A stretch of DNA of 64,000 nt from Eutreptiella sp. 'Long Island Sound 2002' (GCA_964036045.1 OZ038381.1:130021708-130085707); one strand, 5' to 3'; positions 1 through 11,926 are shown, counted from the stretch's first letter. Notes: generated by a model not told the origin, from the sequence alone. Made by a program: numbers and translations.

Positions 1-326
1 GGTGACACTACCATATTGCACAAAGGTGAAATTAAATATTCTTCAATTCAATGCGTCATGTATATAGTAAAAAGCGAGCAGGTGGCAACTACTACACACC
101 ATGTGCATTCCCTTTACCGCCACGTGTTGGCCACCACGTGCCGGCTCCAGTTTTCATGTATGTGGTCACCACACCGCCACCTGCCCATTGGTAGTAGGTT
201 CCAGGTTTTAACTGGGTTTTAGGGAACAGCTCAAAACCAAAATTGTGGGACAGGCTACATTTACCAATTAACCACTGTTGAACGCGTGATCGCGTGAGCA
301 CGCGCCACCGATTGGCGCGATAGGCC

Positions 327-420
327 AGTTGAACTGTTCAACCGCGTTCAACCGAGTTCAACTGGGGGGTTGAACAGCAACATGCTGTTCAACTGGGTTC
401 AACCGCTGTTCAACCGCTAC
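327..420. repeat. GTTGAAC/GTTCAAC inverted-word cluster
   Basis: About ten copies of GTTCAAC or its complement GTTGAAC alternate within 95 bp, with the near-palindrome GTTGAACAGCAACATGCTG in the middle; another copy lies near 270. The style (one short word repeated in both orientations) resembles the subterminal arrays of the E1-E3 transposons, but no matching termini were found here. Confidence 0.6.
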
Positions 421-948
421 GCTCAAAGGTGTGCAAAAGGGGTCACTAGGGTCCCACTGCCCTATGTCAGGTGCCTCTTGAGCCGCTCCCGCATGTGCTT
501 GGGAAGGCATTGTCGCGGCCACCCAGTCCATGTGTCCCAGGTGGGAGGGTGTCCCCACATGTGTCCATGGGTAGGGCCACATGCCCCCTCCTTTGGGCGG
601 CAGCTCTGGGGGGCTGCCCAGCCGTGTGGAGTATCTCTCACCACAAGGGGTATTGCTCCCGCTTGTCTACGGTACGACCGCCTCACCCTTGTGGCTTGAG
701 TTGCGGGGCCACTCTGCTTGGCAGGTGACCCCCTCCTGGACTGTGTACCGGCTCGCCTGTCACCGGTTGCTTCCATGGCTCCGGGTGACGTTTGCCATGG
801 TCCCCGATGCAGCCTGGCCGGGCTCGGACCAGTGGCCTTGGAGTACCGCTCCTGCCACTGGCCCGGTGGGTCGGCTGGGTCGTGCCAGTGCGTCCGACCC
901 ATGGGGTATTGGTTCTTTCCTGTCCCTCGGCCGCCCTACGTGTGTGCA

Positions 949-1126
949 GTGTCCTGGGCCGTTGGGCTCCTGTTCACCGGTGTGCCCGCGCGGTTTGCTG
1001 TGGTGCGTCTGCGGTGTCCTGGGCCAGCTGGCTCCTGTTCACCGGTGTGCTCGCTCGGTGTGTTGTGTTGCATGTGCGGTGTCCTGGGCCACTGGGCTCC
1101 TGTTCACCGGTGTGCGTGCTGTGTGC
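949..1126. repeat. 65-bp tandem repeat, nearly three units
   Basis: GTCCTGGGCC recurs with its last base at 960, 1025 and 1090, so the period is 65 bp. Each copy is followed by GCTCCTGTTCACCGGTGTGC. It is a minisatellite with no coding evidence. Confidence 0.85.
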
Positions 1127-1394
1127 GGTGCGCGTGTGCCATGGGTGGTTGTGTCCCTCTTCTTCCCCCCCTAATTTTCGTTTTTTTTTTCTGTTTTTTT
1201 TTTTTTTTTGGAAAAAAAAAAGAAAAAGAAAAAACAAAAAAGAGGAATGCAGGGGCGCGCGTACACTGCAGGCACAGGCATGGGCAGCTGGTGCGCCGGT
1301 GCTATAGCGTTGTGTCCTCTGGCGTGTGTCGTCGGTGCTGTGGCGGCGGTCGCGCCCCAGGGGTGCGGCTCGCGTGTCCTGATGTACACGGGTA

Positions 1395-1735
1395 TGGGTC
1401 AGGGTGGGTTTGGTTAGGTGTCTCTTTGCTTCTGGTGCTGGCTGGTTAGGCGGCTGTGTGGGCTGTGGCCGTGGGCTGTGTCTACGTATTTCCCTCAGCG
1501 GGCCTGGTTTGGAGTCAAGGGTTGACGGTTTCGGAATGTGGCTCGGGTTTGATTTGTGTTGGGGCTTCGGCTCGGTTAGGCTTGGGTCAGGGTGGGTTTG
1601 GTGAGGTGTCTCTTTGCTTCTGGTGCTGGCTGGTTAGGAGGCTGTGTGGGCTGCTGGTGTGGGCTGTGGTTACCTTGTTCCCTCGGCGGGTTTGGTTAGG
1701 AGTCAAGAGTTAGCGGTTTCGGGGTGTGGCTCGGG
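1395..1735. repeat. 188-bp direct duplication
   Basis: GGGTCAGGGTGGGTTTGG followed by a long near-identical stretch (TCTCTTTGCTTCTGGTGCTG) begins near 1396 and again near 1584, giving a 188-bp offset with a few substitutions. It lies between the minisatellite and the 3' end of the gypsy element. Confidence 0.8.
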
Positions 1736-1869
1736 TTTGATTTGTGCTTGAGTTCTGGCTCGGTTAGGCGGTTGCGCGGGGCCGGGCGTGTGGGTAGCGG
1801 CGTCCACGGGGTCGTGTGCCCGAGGCGAGTGCGGGGTGGTGCGTGCGGGCCGGCCGTTGGCCGGTGGCC

Positions 1870-3576
1870 TCACTGGGAGTCCCACACGGAGGGGTCGACG
1901 GGCGTGCCGGGGGCGTACGCAGCGTGCAGGTTGGGCAGCAGCGGGCGCACGTGCAGGGCGTGGGCGTGCTCGATGGGGACCTCACTGAGGACCGAGGGGT
2001 TGGCGGCAAGCAGTATGCGATGCCCGGGAGGGGTGGCGGCGAGGAGCGGGAGGATGTCCGCGGCCCTCGACGTGGGGGTGAACACGACGTGGGCCGGGTG
2101 CGGCCCCGGGAGCGGTGTTGGGGGGGGCGGGACCACAGGACGGCGGTCTACTGTGAGGCGATGCTGTGGCACAGTGTGTGGGGCCGGGTGCTGGGCGGCG
2201 TGGGGACGTGTGGCGGGAGGGGGGGGGGGCGGGGCGGTGGCGTGGGAGGGGGCACGGCGGAGGAGTGACGTCAGTGACGTGTGTGTCGTGCTGAGGGTGG
2301 GGAGGAGCCCACGGTATCGGGTCCGGGTTCGGCGCCTTTGGGCGTAGTGGTGCTCGTTGTCGTGGACATCCTTGTGGTGCCGCTCCACCCACACGGTGTC
2401 TTGGAGAGCATACTTCTGGACTTTTCCCTGCTTGAAGTACTTGGCCCTCTTGTCATGCTCGTCCTGTAGTGCCTTGCACACCTTGGCCGCCGTGTCGTCC
2501 GCCTCAGCCATCATGGCGTTCGCATCTCGGGCCACGTTGCCATGGTTCATTCACGGGAGAGTGCGTGACACTCGATCCCGTAGGAACAGGATGCGATGGG
2601 GCGACAGTCCAGTGGGCCCCGGAAGGTCGTGATACGCTTGGAGTACCCTCCGCAGCGAATTGTACCAATTCCGGCCCGGTTCGTCGATGTGCAGCTGGCG
2701 GAACTTCTCGAACATCTGCCGCCCGGCCACTTCAGCCCGGCCATTCGACCGGCTGTGGTATGCCACGGTCTTGGCGTGCCGAATCCCCATGTGCTTGCAC
2801 ATCATCTTGAACCACGTCCCCACGAATTGACTGCCCCGATCGCTGCAGATGACAGCCGGGACATCAAAAATAGTCAGCCAATGCCTGATCATGGCATTAG
2901 CGACCGTCTTGGCCTGCAGCCCCACTCCATGCTTGTCCTTCTTGTCCTTCTTCTTGGACTTCTTGCCAGGGACCGCCACGATATACCCACTGTGCCTGTC
3001 CACCGCCAGGATGACACAGTCGTAGGTTTCTTCTTCCACGGTGACCTCAGGCATGGCGAATACATCCATGGCCACGGACCGCATAGGGGCCTCCGGTATA
3101 GCCGTATACACCGGGTTACCCGCTGTGGAGTGGTTGGGGCTCTTCGTGGCCCGACACACGGCACAGTTGCTGCAGTACCTATCCAGGATGGCGTAGTACC
3201 CCGGAGGGAACTTGAAACGCCACTCCAGGTCCTGCTGCATCTTGTCTCGGCCAGGATGCATGAGCTGGGCATTGTGCCAAAGGTCAATGAGCTCTCCCAC
3301 TCGGTTCTCGGGCACCAGCAGCTTGTCCTTCAGGAACAACTTGTCCCCATCCTCGGTCAAGCCCTCGGGCCATTCGTCGTCCGACGGGGCGCTCACGGCA
3401 TTCCAGTACTTGCTCCAGTGCTCGGATGCCGCGTAGTCATCCAACCAGTCCTCTGTGAGCACAGACCTGACTAGCTCTACAGGGGCCACCATCCACTGCT
3501 CGAGGGTTTCCTCTCGAATAGCTTGGACGCGGGCACCCCGGAACTTGGCCAGGTCCGTACGATTTGCCATCACCAC
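1870..3576 (-). pseudogene. gypsy integrase, interrupted by a stop
   Basis: The integrase part of pol. From the start at 3576 it shows the N-terminal HHCC zinc site (HNAQLMHPGRDK then YCSNCAVC). A DDE core follows: the first D is in AMDVFAMP, the second in CSDRGSQF, and the E in GRAEVAGR. A conserved region after the core (GLSPHRILFLRDR) is cut by an in-frame TGA at 2551-2553, where related proteins have a Trp-like continuation. The same frame continues as MNHGNVARDANAM... through a lysine-rich segment and then degenerates into proline-rich sequence after about 2340, probably by a frameshift. The role would be insertion of the element's cDNA into the genome. Confidence 0.85.
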
Positions 3577-3582
3577 AAAGCA

Positions 3583-4443
3583 CTAGACCCCCTCTTGCTC
3601 CATGGCCTTCTCCATCTCGATGATGCGCTTGGCCTCCTCGGTCTCCTCGGCGTCGCCATGGCTGGATATGTCCATCCACGCCTTGCCCGCGGGGTAGGCC
3701 CAGCGACTGAGGCAATCTGCCACAGTGTTGTCCTTCCCCGGGACGTACACGACGCTGAGGTCGAACTTGGCGAACGTCTCGTGCCATCGGGCCCTCCTAG
3801 CCGCTGGTCCTGAGGAGGTGTCGACATGATCCTTGTGCCAGCTCTGTAGGGACTGGTGGTCCGTGCAAACCACCAGCGGCTGCAGTCCGATGTGGCCAGA
3901 CCACTTCCTGAGCGCACATACAATGGTGTATGTCTCCTTCTCCCTCGCGGTCCATGTTCGGCGTTGGCCCTCGGCCAGGATCCTGCTCCAAAACGCCACG
4001 GGAACATGAGTCCCGTCGTCCCGGACTTGCTCGAGGACTGCCCCCACGGCATAGTCCGAGGCGTCTGTCCGTAGCACCAATCCCTTGTCCGGGTCCACCA
4101 GGAACAGCCCCAACTGCCCCAGGAGTCGCTCCTTCAGGCGGTTGAACGCATCCTCGGCCTCAGGGGTCCAGGCAACCTTCTTCTTGCTCCCCTTCCGGCC
4201 ATCGAAATGCCCACTTGCAGCATCTTGTGCAGCGGCCCCGACAGTTCTGCATACATTCGGACATAGCCCGAATAGTAGTTGCAGAACCCCATGAAGGATC
4301 GGAGTTCGCTGATGGTCTGGGGCTTTTCCCAGTGGTGCAGGGACGCCAGCTTCCCAGGCATGGGACGGCGTTGCCCGTGACCAACCACGTGACCCGCGAA
4401 CCCGACTTCCTTCACGAAGAGTGAGGCTTTGGTGCGCTTGCAC
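3583..4443 (-). pseudogene. gypsy RNase H domain (pol fragment)
   Basis: RNase H of the Ty3/gypsy type. Visible motifs are LVLRTDASDYAVGAVL (first catalytic Asp), a central Glu in the TAREKETYTIVCAL helix, VCTDHQSLQSW, and VPGKDNTVADCLSR at the C-terminal end. Only about 4220 downward is meaningful; the upstream part of this frame is a shadow of RT. The RT frame shifts into this one near 4200, and the frame ends at a TAG (3583-3585) directly before the integrase. It would degrade RNA in the RNA-DNA hybrid during reverse transcription. Confidence 0.85.
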
Positions 4444-6905
4444 ACCATGTTGTGCTTGTCCAACTCGCTGAGCACTCGGCGCAGATCTTTCTCATGCGCG
4501 TCGATGAGCTCGTCCTCAGTCATGTTCTCCGTGCCGGACCCGATGATGATGTCATCTACGAAGGGATCGGCACCGTCCCGGACAGGACCGAGTAGGTCCT
4601 CCATCATGCGCTGGAAAGCGGCGTTGCCATTCTTGGCGCCCATAGGCACCACTTTCCACTGCATGGGCCCCAGCGGCGTCGACATCGCTGTGCAGGGCCT
4701 GGAGTCCGGGTGTAGCGGCATCTGGTGATAACCGTGTTTCAGGTCCAACACCGTGAAGATCCGCTTTTTCTGTTGTTTTTGGAGGATGGAGTCGATCAGG
4801 GGAAGCGAGTACGAGTCGTGCTCGGTCTGCTCGTTCAACCCTCTGGAATCAACCACCAACCTCCACTCGCCCTTCTCCTTCTTGGGCACGATGAAGGCTG
4901 GGCTGGCCCACTCACTGTCGGAGGGTTCGATCCATCCCCGCTCAATGAACTCGGCCAACAGCTTCTTCATGGCCTCGGCCCGATCGCCCTGAAGTTGGTA
5001 CTCCCGATGACGATAGATCTTCGGGTTTGGCTTCAGCTTGATCTTCGCTGTACGAAACCTCCCACGATCTGGATGGTTCTTGTTGGCGACGCCACTGAAT
5101 AGCCGCGGATAGGCATTGATCAGCCTCTCCTTCAGCTCGGCGACCTTCGGGTTCTCCTGGGCCTCTTCAGCCGCTTGCTTCGGTATAGATACAACCGACC
5201 GCACTGCGGTATAGGCCTCTTCTGGGTCCGATTCCGACTTCTCCTCGTCCGATATGCCGTCTTCATCGTCGTGGGGTGCACTTCCCACCGATAATCTTCG
5301 GAAATTTGCGGCCTCGGGCTGGTGACTGTCGCTATCGGCTCCCATTCTTGGAAAATCCCATGTTGGTGGGTCCGACCCAACCGGACCATCGCATTGGTCC
5401 GCAATGTGATCCATGACCCTCGCCACGAACTCGTCCTTCTCGTACTTGCCGGTGACCAACATCTTGTCATCCCACCAATGCGGAGATGTGACCATGGCCC
5501 GCCTCTTCTTGGCTGCCACACGGTCGTGCATCCCCATCCGCATGTAGTTGACGACGTCGTCGATCTCGGCGTGGGACAGGACGTCAATGCCATCAATAGG
5601 CTGATCCGTCCCCTCGTTGGGCTCAAACATGACCTTCATGGGCACCGCCTCCACCCTACGGATGAATGCTTCATCACCCGTGGGCTGGGCTTGCGCCCCA
5701 TCCACCAGGAAAGCCTTGGTACCACACGCTTGACCCGGGGAGGGCATTGATACACCCGTGGCGTCGATGAACAACTCCTCTTCTGGCCCGAATGACATCT
5801 CGTTCAGGGTGATGGAGTCCAGCGTCGACTTGAGACCCTCCAGCGGACATGGTGTGGATCCTATGCCGGTTATGACCAGGATCCCCTTCGCCCCATCCGC
5901 GATGATCTTCTCCACCATACGTCTGGTATTGTCCAGGGAGCCATGCCAGTACATGGGTCCCCACTCCTTCAAACCCCAATGCCGGTCCCAGGCTGAGTCT
6001 CCTCGATGCCAGTGCCGCCTACACTTCCTCAGAAGTGGGGCATCCCGGGAAGCAATGACGTCCGTCTCGGGCGTTTCGGCTCCTAGCGTCTGGATCATCC
6101 TGGCATACACCTGTGGCGCCATTCCATACTCCGTGAGCTGAACTCCGCGGTCTCCTCTGGAATTGGCACCCACAGCTTGCACCGCTCGGACGATCCGATC
6201 CTCTTCCTCAGCATTCCATTGGGATGATCCGCATGCATAGTCCGTGGACAGCCATGTGAGGCATTCATCATCCTCCCGGACCAGCGTTGCACGATGGGGA
6301 GGGGTTCCAATGGCGTTTGCCACCATGAAGTCATACCCCATGATCATATCCCAATCGGTAATGTCGGCCACATAGAAGTTCCCGGATAGAGTGCTTCTCT
6401 TCGCCTGATCAGGGCGGTTCAAGCGCTCATGCTCCCAGAATTCCATACTGATGGTGGCCTCATGGGTGCCGCCACCCATAATCTCTCCGTTGGCGACCTT
6501 CAGGCGGACCGGTCTCCGGCTGTCCTGCAGGAGTTCCTCCTTGAACAACCCTCTCCGGACCAGGCTCACCTGGGCACCCGTATCCACTAACACATCCACC
6601 CCCTTCTCCTCTCGTCCGCACCCTACTCGCACTTTCAAGTGCAACTGCCGCTCGTCGCCATGAGGTGTATGGACGACTCTCACGGCATGCAACTCTAGCA
6701 CGTCCGGGTGCATCAGGACTTCAAGGGTATGATCACGGATGGTGTAGATCTTGGGTTGGTCCTGCCCGTCCACGGGGCTCTCCGTGGTCGCTCCTTCCTT
6801 CTTGCCATGTCCCGTACCCACATGTACTTCCCTTGGCAGGGCGCTCCAGGGGTTGGGAGTGGCGAAGCTCAGTGGTTTTGGCTCTTCTGGAGCCTTCTTC
6901 GGCAC
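4134..6905 (-). pseudogene. gypsy pol: protease, long spacer, reverse transcriptase
   Basis: A 923-codon frame. The aspartic protease lies near residues 100-200 (VDVLVDTGAQVSLV, with IMGYDFM as the C-terminal flap-side motif). About 400-450 residues without a recognised domain follow. RT then occupies roughly residue 590 onward: WASPAFIVPKK, FTVLDLKHGYHQMPL, the variant FVDDIIIG in place of YVDD, and SFMGFCNYYSGYV in the connection. The last about 25 residues are out of frame, marking a frameshift into RNase H. The start is the first ATG; a gag-pol fusion by frameshift is possible since gag ends 80 bp upstream. Confidence 0.9.
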
Positions 6906-6986
6906 CCGATGTGCCTTCGGTTTCTCTGGGATTCCACTGATTTTCGGAAGATAGACCTCCGAGGTCCCACTCCAGTGGGGGCTCCT

Positions 6987-9290
6987 CTAGACTTGGCTTC
7001 CCGCAGCCCCTTCCGGCTGCGATCCGCCAGGACTTTGTCCACCACGTTGCTGGGCTTTAAGTTCCTCCAACGTCCTCAACATGTCCTCAGCAACCTCCTC
7101 GATCAACCTCACTCGTCGGTCTTGGCCATGTCCACCACCATAGCCTCTTCCTCCGCCTTTTCCTTGTCCTTTGCCTTGGCCTTTTCCCCCGTCTCCGCCC
7201 TTCGCCTTCCAATCGGAAATCCGCTGCTCCTTGGGTTTCTTCTCGGGGTGGGCGGCGAAGTAGGCCTTCTTGTCCGCCTCATACACCTTGCACTGACGGT
7301 GGTCATGTGCATGGTTGTTTCCCTTGCCATAACAGACCCAGCACCCGTCGTGCTGAGACCTGTACTCCCGGAACGAGAGCGGTGGGTTCCCGATCCTCCT
7401 TGGCGCTCTGCTCTTATTGGGTCCCACCTGATTCCATCTGGACCGATCCTGCCCATGGTTCCTCACGTTGTGAGCCACAAACGCGAAGAAGTGGGCCTCC
7501 TCATGATCCTCCCGGGACCCGGTCCAGTGGTCTTGGCCACTTCCACTACCATCCTCCGCGGAGTTGGCCGTGTCTTCCTGGATCTCCCGATGATGGCGGT
7601 CTTCTCGGTGGCCTCGTTGTCCATGACTATGTCGATCCTGCACGTGGGCCTCGTTCTTCGCATTGAGCTTCAACTCCACCGTGATGTACTTCACGATCTC
7701 GTCAAGGCTCATGCGGGCGAAGATGACTTGCATCCTCAGCGGCTCCCCGCGCCTCCACTCCACGTTGTTGAGGCGCAGCAACCTTTGCCCCATGGAGTCT
7801 CCAAACACCTCCACGTACACGGCGTTCTTCAGTCCCAACATCCGATTGGGTTCGCCCAGGTTCCTCCTGAAGAACTCCATGATACCCGCATGGGTATCCT
7901 CCGCCGCCATGATCCTCACCGCCACCCGCTTCTTGGCGCGCTTCTTCTCCTCGTCCTCCACTCTCCTCTTCCAGTTGCCGGGGAGGACGTCCTTCAGGAG
8001 GTGGCGGATCTCGCTGGCCTCGTTCCAGTCCTCCACCAGCTTGAGGCATCTGCGGTACTTCCGCAGATACCGGTTCCACTCCCGGACCCGCAACTCACCG
8101 CGGTCCAGGGGCAGCAGGATGGACCACAAGTCCTCCAGCTTCTGGTTCCGAGCGTCCAACCGCTCCTCATCCTCCAACCACTGGAGGCAGGCCTGCTCCG
8201 TACGGATCAATCCTTCCCGGATCTGATCCCGTAGCTCCTCCTTCAGGTCCTGCGCCAGCCGGTGTGGGAATGTCCGACATACCCACTTGTCCCGCGGCGC
8301 TCCCCGCATCTCGCCGACGACCTCCTCGGCGAAGTCCTCCCAGTCCAGGATGAAGTCATCCAGGTTGGAGGGGTTGCCATCGTAGTAGGGGATTTTGATT
8401 CCCCTGAGGTCGTCAATCCTGATGGCGTCTCCGACGTCCCCATCCACCACTCCACCGAGATGGATACCACCTGTGGCCGGGGGGTGTGAGTACACTCCCC
8501 GTACATCCCTCTCCTCCATGGAGTGCGGTCCAGTTGGGCCTGAACCCATGGGGTTTGGAATGCGGGAAGGACTTGCTCCATCGGCCGTCCATATCCCCGT
8601 ATTGGGGTCCTTCGCCCACAGGTTTCCGCCTGGATGACCTCGACCATGTCCGTCGGCACTTCCCATGGTTCGCCCCTGCATGGTCTGGCTCTGGATCTCG
8701 TCTTCCGCATAAACTACCATATTCGTCGTAATCGGTAGATTCTGGGCGGCATGGGACATCTGTACCGTCAGGCTCCTCGGGTCCGTGGTTACGTGCCCTT
8801 CCCGCATGGACCCAGCCGGTGCCGTGTGTTCCCCGAGCATTGTGGATTCGCTGAACATGGGAACAAACGGCAGCGCACCCGGGTCAACACGCGGAGGCGC
8901 GTATGGTGCCTCTGCAGGGCCGCCCATGGGTTTATCCATGGCGCTCCTGAGGGTCTCAACCCGCTCCACCAGCTCTGCCGCGGCCGGCTTTGCCGGGAGC
9001 TCCGGACCCGAGGCGAGGGGCTGTAGCTCCTCTGGCCTTTTCAGGCGTCCCGACATGTCCTCCACCAGGTGGAGGAGGCTGTCCACCACTCGCTGCTGCT
9101 TCTCCAGGGCCAGCTCCAGATTCTCCCGGTACCGGTCCCGTTCCGCTTGCAGCTCCTCCATGTCTTTCTCCGCGGCCGACTGGTCATCCAGGATCCCGGC
9201 GACGTCCATCTCTAGGCCGTCCTTCGCGTTGTCCAGGCTGTTGAGGCGGTGCACGATGGCGTCCATCCCCATCTTCGGGTACTTGCCCAT
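6987..9290 (-). CDS. gypsy gag (capsid/nucleocapsid-like)
   Basis: A 767-codon open frame. The N-terminal about 100 residues form a coiled coil (QSAAEKDMEELQAERDRYRE). A capsid-like helical region lies at about 280-520. The C-terminal part has a Cys/His box with the arrangement C-W-V-C...H-D-H-R-Q-C, different from the usual CX2CX4HX4C knuckle, and then a Gly/Lys/Gln-rich RNA-binding-like tail. It sits directly upstream of pol on the same strand, as expected for gag. Intact as read, although the pol of the same element is broken. Confidence 0.8.
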   Translation of the reverse strand: MGKYPKMGMDAIVHRLNSLDNAKDGLEMDVAGILDDQSAAEKDMEELQAERDRYRENLELALEKQQRVVDSLLHLVEDMSGRLKRPEELQPLASGPELPAKPAAAELVERVETLRSAMDKPMGGPAEAPYAPPRVDPGALPFVPMFSESTMLGEHTAPAGSMREGHVTTDPRSLTVQMSHAAQNLPITTNMVVYAEDEIQSQTMQGRTMGSADGHGRGHPGGNLWAKDPNTGIWTADGASPSRIPNPMGSGPTGPHSMEERDVRGVYSHPPATGGIHLGGVVDGDVGDAIRIDDLRGIKIPYYDGNPSNLDDFILDWEDFAEEVVGEMRGAPRDKWVCRTFPHRLAQDLKEELRDQIREGLIRTEQACLQWLEDEERLDARNQKLEDLWSILLPLDRGELRVREWNRYLRKYRRCLKLVEDWNEASEIRHLLKDVLPGNWKRRVEDEEKKRAKKRVAVRIMAAEDTHAGIMEFFRRNLGEPNRMLGLKNAVYVEVFGDSMGQRLLRLNNVEWRRGEPLRMQVIFARMSLDEIVKYITVELKLNAKNEAHVQDRHSHGQRGHREDRHHREIQEDTANSAEDGSGSGQDHWTGSREDHEEAHFFAFVAHNVRNHGQDRSRWNQVGPNKSRAPRRIGNPPLSFREYRSQHDGCWVCYGKGNNHAHDHRQCKVYEADKKAYFAAHPEKKPKEQRISDWKAKGGDGGKGQGKGQGKGGGRGYGGGHGQDRRVRLIEEVAEDMLRTLEELKAQQRGGQSPGGSQPEGAAGSQV

Positions 9291-9347
9291 GAGGAAGGAC
9301 GTGTGCTTGCAGTGGCACGCGGCGTGCTTTCCGCCTGATCCAGCGCA

Positions 9348-10100
9348 TCACGCGGTTCCCGGCGCCTCAGACTCATCGCCCATGGGCGTATCGCCTATGG
9401 CGTCCGTCTCGGGTCCCGTGTGCAGGGGCACAGGTGCCGTCCGGGCCCTGGCTGGCCTCTCCAAGCCCTCGGCGTCGTGCTTCAGGGCGGGCTCGGGGGC
9501 CGTATGCGCCCTGGCGATCAGCGCGGACATCTCCGACTCCGAAGGTGGCTCGTAGGCCGTCTGATAGCACTCGGAGTGCCCCTCGGATTCCCACAGCCTG
9601 ACCGGGCTGGGGTCCGTGTCCATAGCCCCGTCGTCCCTTGCCGCGGACTTGGGTGACCCGCGCTTCCGGTAGCGCCGGGCTCGTCCTCCACCGCTGCCTG
9701 AATGGCAGGCCTCATCAGAGTCCTCCGCGGCGGAGCGGAGGTTGCATGCCTTTCGGCAGCGACGCTCACACATGGAGACCAGGTCCTCCATGTCACGTCC
9801 TCCTCTTCCCGAATGTCGTACTTCTCTTCGGGCTTCAACTTCCGGAGTTCGCCATGCTCTTGAACGTCTCGGTTCTTCTATGGCTCCAATCTCCGGCGTG
9901 GTCTCCACCGCGTCCACAATATGCACCCGGGGCGTACTTGGGCAGGGCTCATAAGGGCCCAAGTCCCCGGGTCGGCGGTAGGTAGGAACAGCAGCAGGTA
10001 AGCCTCTGCTACCATAAAGAGGGTCCCTACCAGGACCGGCCCCCGCTGTGCCCCTTCCGCCTGTAATCCCTGCTGACTTGCTCCTGATCAATGCTTGCAT
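9348..10100 (-). CDS. ORF upstream of gag, possible gag leader
   Basis: A 250-codon frame on the gag strand ending about 57 bp before the gag ATG. It is rich in Arg, Glu, Pro and Ser, and is probably disordered. No domain is recognised. Position and strand suggest a leader ORF or the N-terminal part of gag. It could also be a non-coding frame in GC-rich DNA. Confidence 0.4.
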   Translation of the reverse strand: MQALIRSKSAGITGGRGTAGAGPGRDPLYGSRGLPAAVPTYRRPGDLGPYEPCPSTPRVHIVDAVETTPEIGAIEEPRRSRAWRTPEVEARREVRHSGRGGRDMEDLVSMCERRCRKACNLRSAAEDSDEACHSGSGGGRARRYRKRGSPKSAARDDGAMDTDPSPVRLWESEGHSECYQTAYEPPSESEMSALIARAHTAPEPALKHDAEGLERPARARTAPVPLHTGPETDAIGDTPMGDESEAPGTA

Positions 10101-11892
10101 TCCTCAAAATCCAGGGTCCAAAATCCAAAAATATAGAAAATAAAATCCTCCTTCAACCCTGAACAGCAACCAGATCCCACAAATACAGCAATAACCCAAT
10201 CCACAATCCAATCCAAATGGCGGGCCTTCGTTCAGCACATCGATGGTCTCACGATGGCGGGCATGTACAAGAATTGCACCAAGGAAGAAAGCCCTGAAAT
10301 TGGCATATGAACACAAATAAAGCAAAGTTGGGAAAGCAGGTAAACATACACATTCACAACCATAAACCCCTCATTCCCTGGACTCAAGACCTTTCCCTGA
10401 CTCACCAACATATTGCCCTGAACCAGGTCAAATGAGATGGCTGAATGCCATGTGTCACAAGTCACTACACAAACCCCAAAAATGTGTTCACTCCCAAGCC
10501 TCTAAATCCTAGCCCAATAGGGGAGGTGGCGTGTCATGGCTTAGAATGGCACTCAGGACCATGCCCTACCCTGACATAACCTTGGTTGGACTTGGAGTCG
10601 ATTGGGCTTGGAGAACTGCCCCATGATGTTGACCTCACAACATGGCAAAATCAGGCAAATCACACCATTATGCCCAAAAGTCAATTATATACTCAAAAAT
10701 GCAGACGGCAAATATTCAAATGCTCCATGCACGTGTCAAACCGGAAAGCAATATACAAGGGTGATATAGACCAAAGGTCCATGCCCAAGAATATCCCATC
10801 ATTGGCTCCGAAACCTCTCCGGTTATGTACATGGCATGCTCCACAAGTCAGCTCATGAGTTTGAGACCTAATTTTGTGAGGCCTCGTGTGCCAAGCCAAA
10901 GTGACTACGTGATCCGGCATATGGTGAGGTACAACACCGAAGCATATGCCAACATATAAGCAACATACCATAGTTCACGGATCTCTAGGCACTTTACTGT
11001 TAGCCGACCAGTTGAGCACATAAAATACAAAAATGAGCATAAAATGAGGTCAAAAACATGAAAATATGTCCAAATACAAAGTTGTCATGATAGTATATCT
11101 CTATGCTCACCCATGATATCCGCTCATGGTTCAATACACAAATGATTGGAACCATTTACCAACAATTCTCCCACTTGGATACCCAATCGGGCGCATGGAG
11201 ATACCTTCGCCACCCATATCTACATGCCCCATGAAAATGGGAGTGCACTCATGGATCTCCTTGCCAAACATACCATGAGCAATACATATGCGGTAGACTT
11301 AGTCTAGCGCTTTGAATTCGGCAGTTGGGACACGGGCAAAGCCCTTGTCACGTATGGCTCCCCATCTCTTCGGCCACACGAAGATATATAACATGGGCGT
11401 GAGCATATCAAACATATACCATGCATATAACGCATACCCTCAAAAGGTGGCTCCCACCATGATATGCCATGTCCCTCCATGGACATAACTTCACGTTTAA
11501 AATACGTAGGAACCCAAGGAAAGTTGCTATGCAACCCCAACACTCATGCGGTACACTCGAAAGTCGCAATAAACTGTTCGGTTGCACGGTCCAAGAGTTA
11601 TATATCACTTTATACCCTCTTGACCATTATCCCTTGCTATACCGGGCATGTGTACACACCAAAGGCGTTTGATGCTTCCTAAATTAAGTTGAGACTAAGG
11701 CGCTTGCAACCCAACCTTCCTTATTCTCTTTCCTCACACTCGCGCGTAGATATGGTCCTTCAAAGTGGTCCCACGATTCACTTTTGTTTCCCTTATATCT
11801 CCAAGTCAAATGGGTGGCAAGGATAAAGGGAAACCTGATTCGGGCATAGGGAAAGGATTATGACCACTCGAAGAAGACCAAATCAAGTGCGG

Positions 11893-11926
11893 CGATGTCG
11901 AAGTCGAAAATCCGATTTCGACATCG
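11893..11926. repeat. perfect-arm hairpin CGATGTCGAA/TTCGACATCG
   Basis: CGATGTCGAA at 11893 is the reverse complement of TTCGACATCG ending at 11926, with about 14 bases between the arms. No gene stop lies nearby that would make it a terminator; function unknown. Confidence 0.7.

Larger units (their letters stand above)
1..1869. other. gene-free stretch with minisatellites
   Basis: No convincing gene. Long open frames on both strands follow base composition (GC-rich, then T/A-rich) and show no family features. The stretch holds a GTTCAAC cluster, a 65-bp minisatellite, a poly-T/poly-A block near 1178-1243 and a 188-bp duplication, listed separately. It lies downstream of the 3' end of the minus-strand gypsy element, so its 3' LTR may be here, but no copy of this sequence is visible upstream of gag to prove that. 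Confidence 0.6.
1870..10100 (-). mobile_element. Ty3/gypsy-type retrotransposon, decayed
   Basis: A minus-strand retroelement in the order gag leader, gag with a Cys/His box, protease, RT, RNase H and integrase. Integrase after RNase H is the Ty3/gypsy order. LTRs, primer-binding site and polypurine tract were not identified, so the true ends are unknown. Pol carries at least one frameshift (near 4200), an in-frame TAG (3583-3585) and an in-frame TGA (2551-2553), so it is not active as read. Confidence 0.85.

Noticed and set aside
718-1449. Long plus-strand frames of 170-240 codons at 0.58-1.45 kb
   Set aside because: They run through a 65-bp minisatellite and poly-T/poly-A, overlap in several frames, and show no family motif.
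6708-8234. 508-codon plus-strand frame opposite gypsy gag/pol
   Set aside because: It is the antisense of well-supported gag and pol coding sequence and has no motif of its own.
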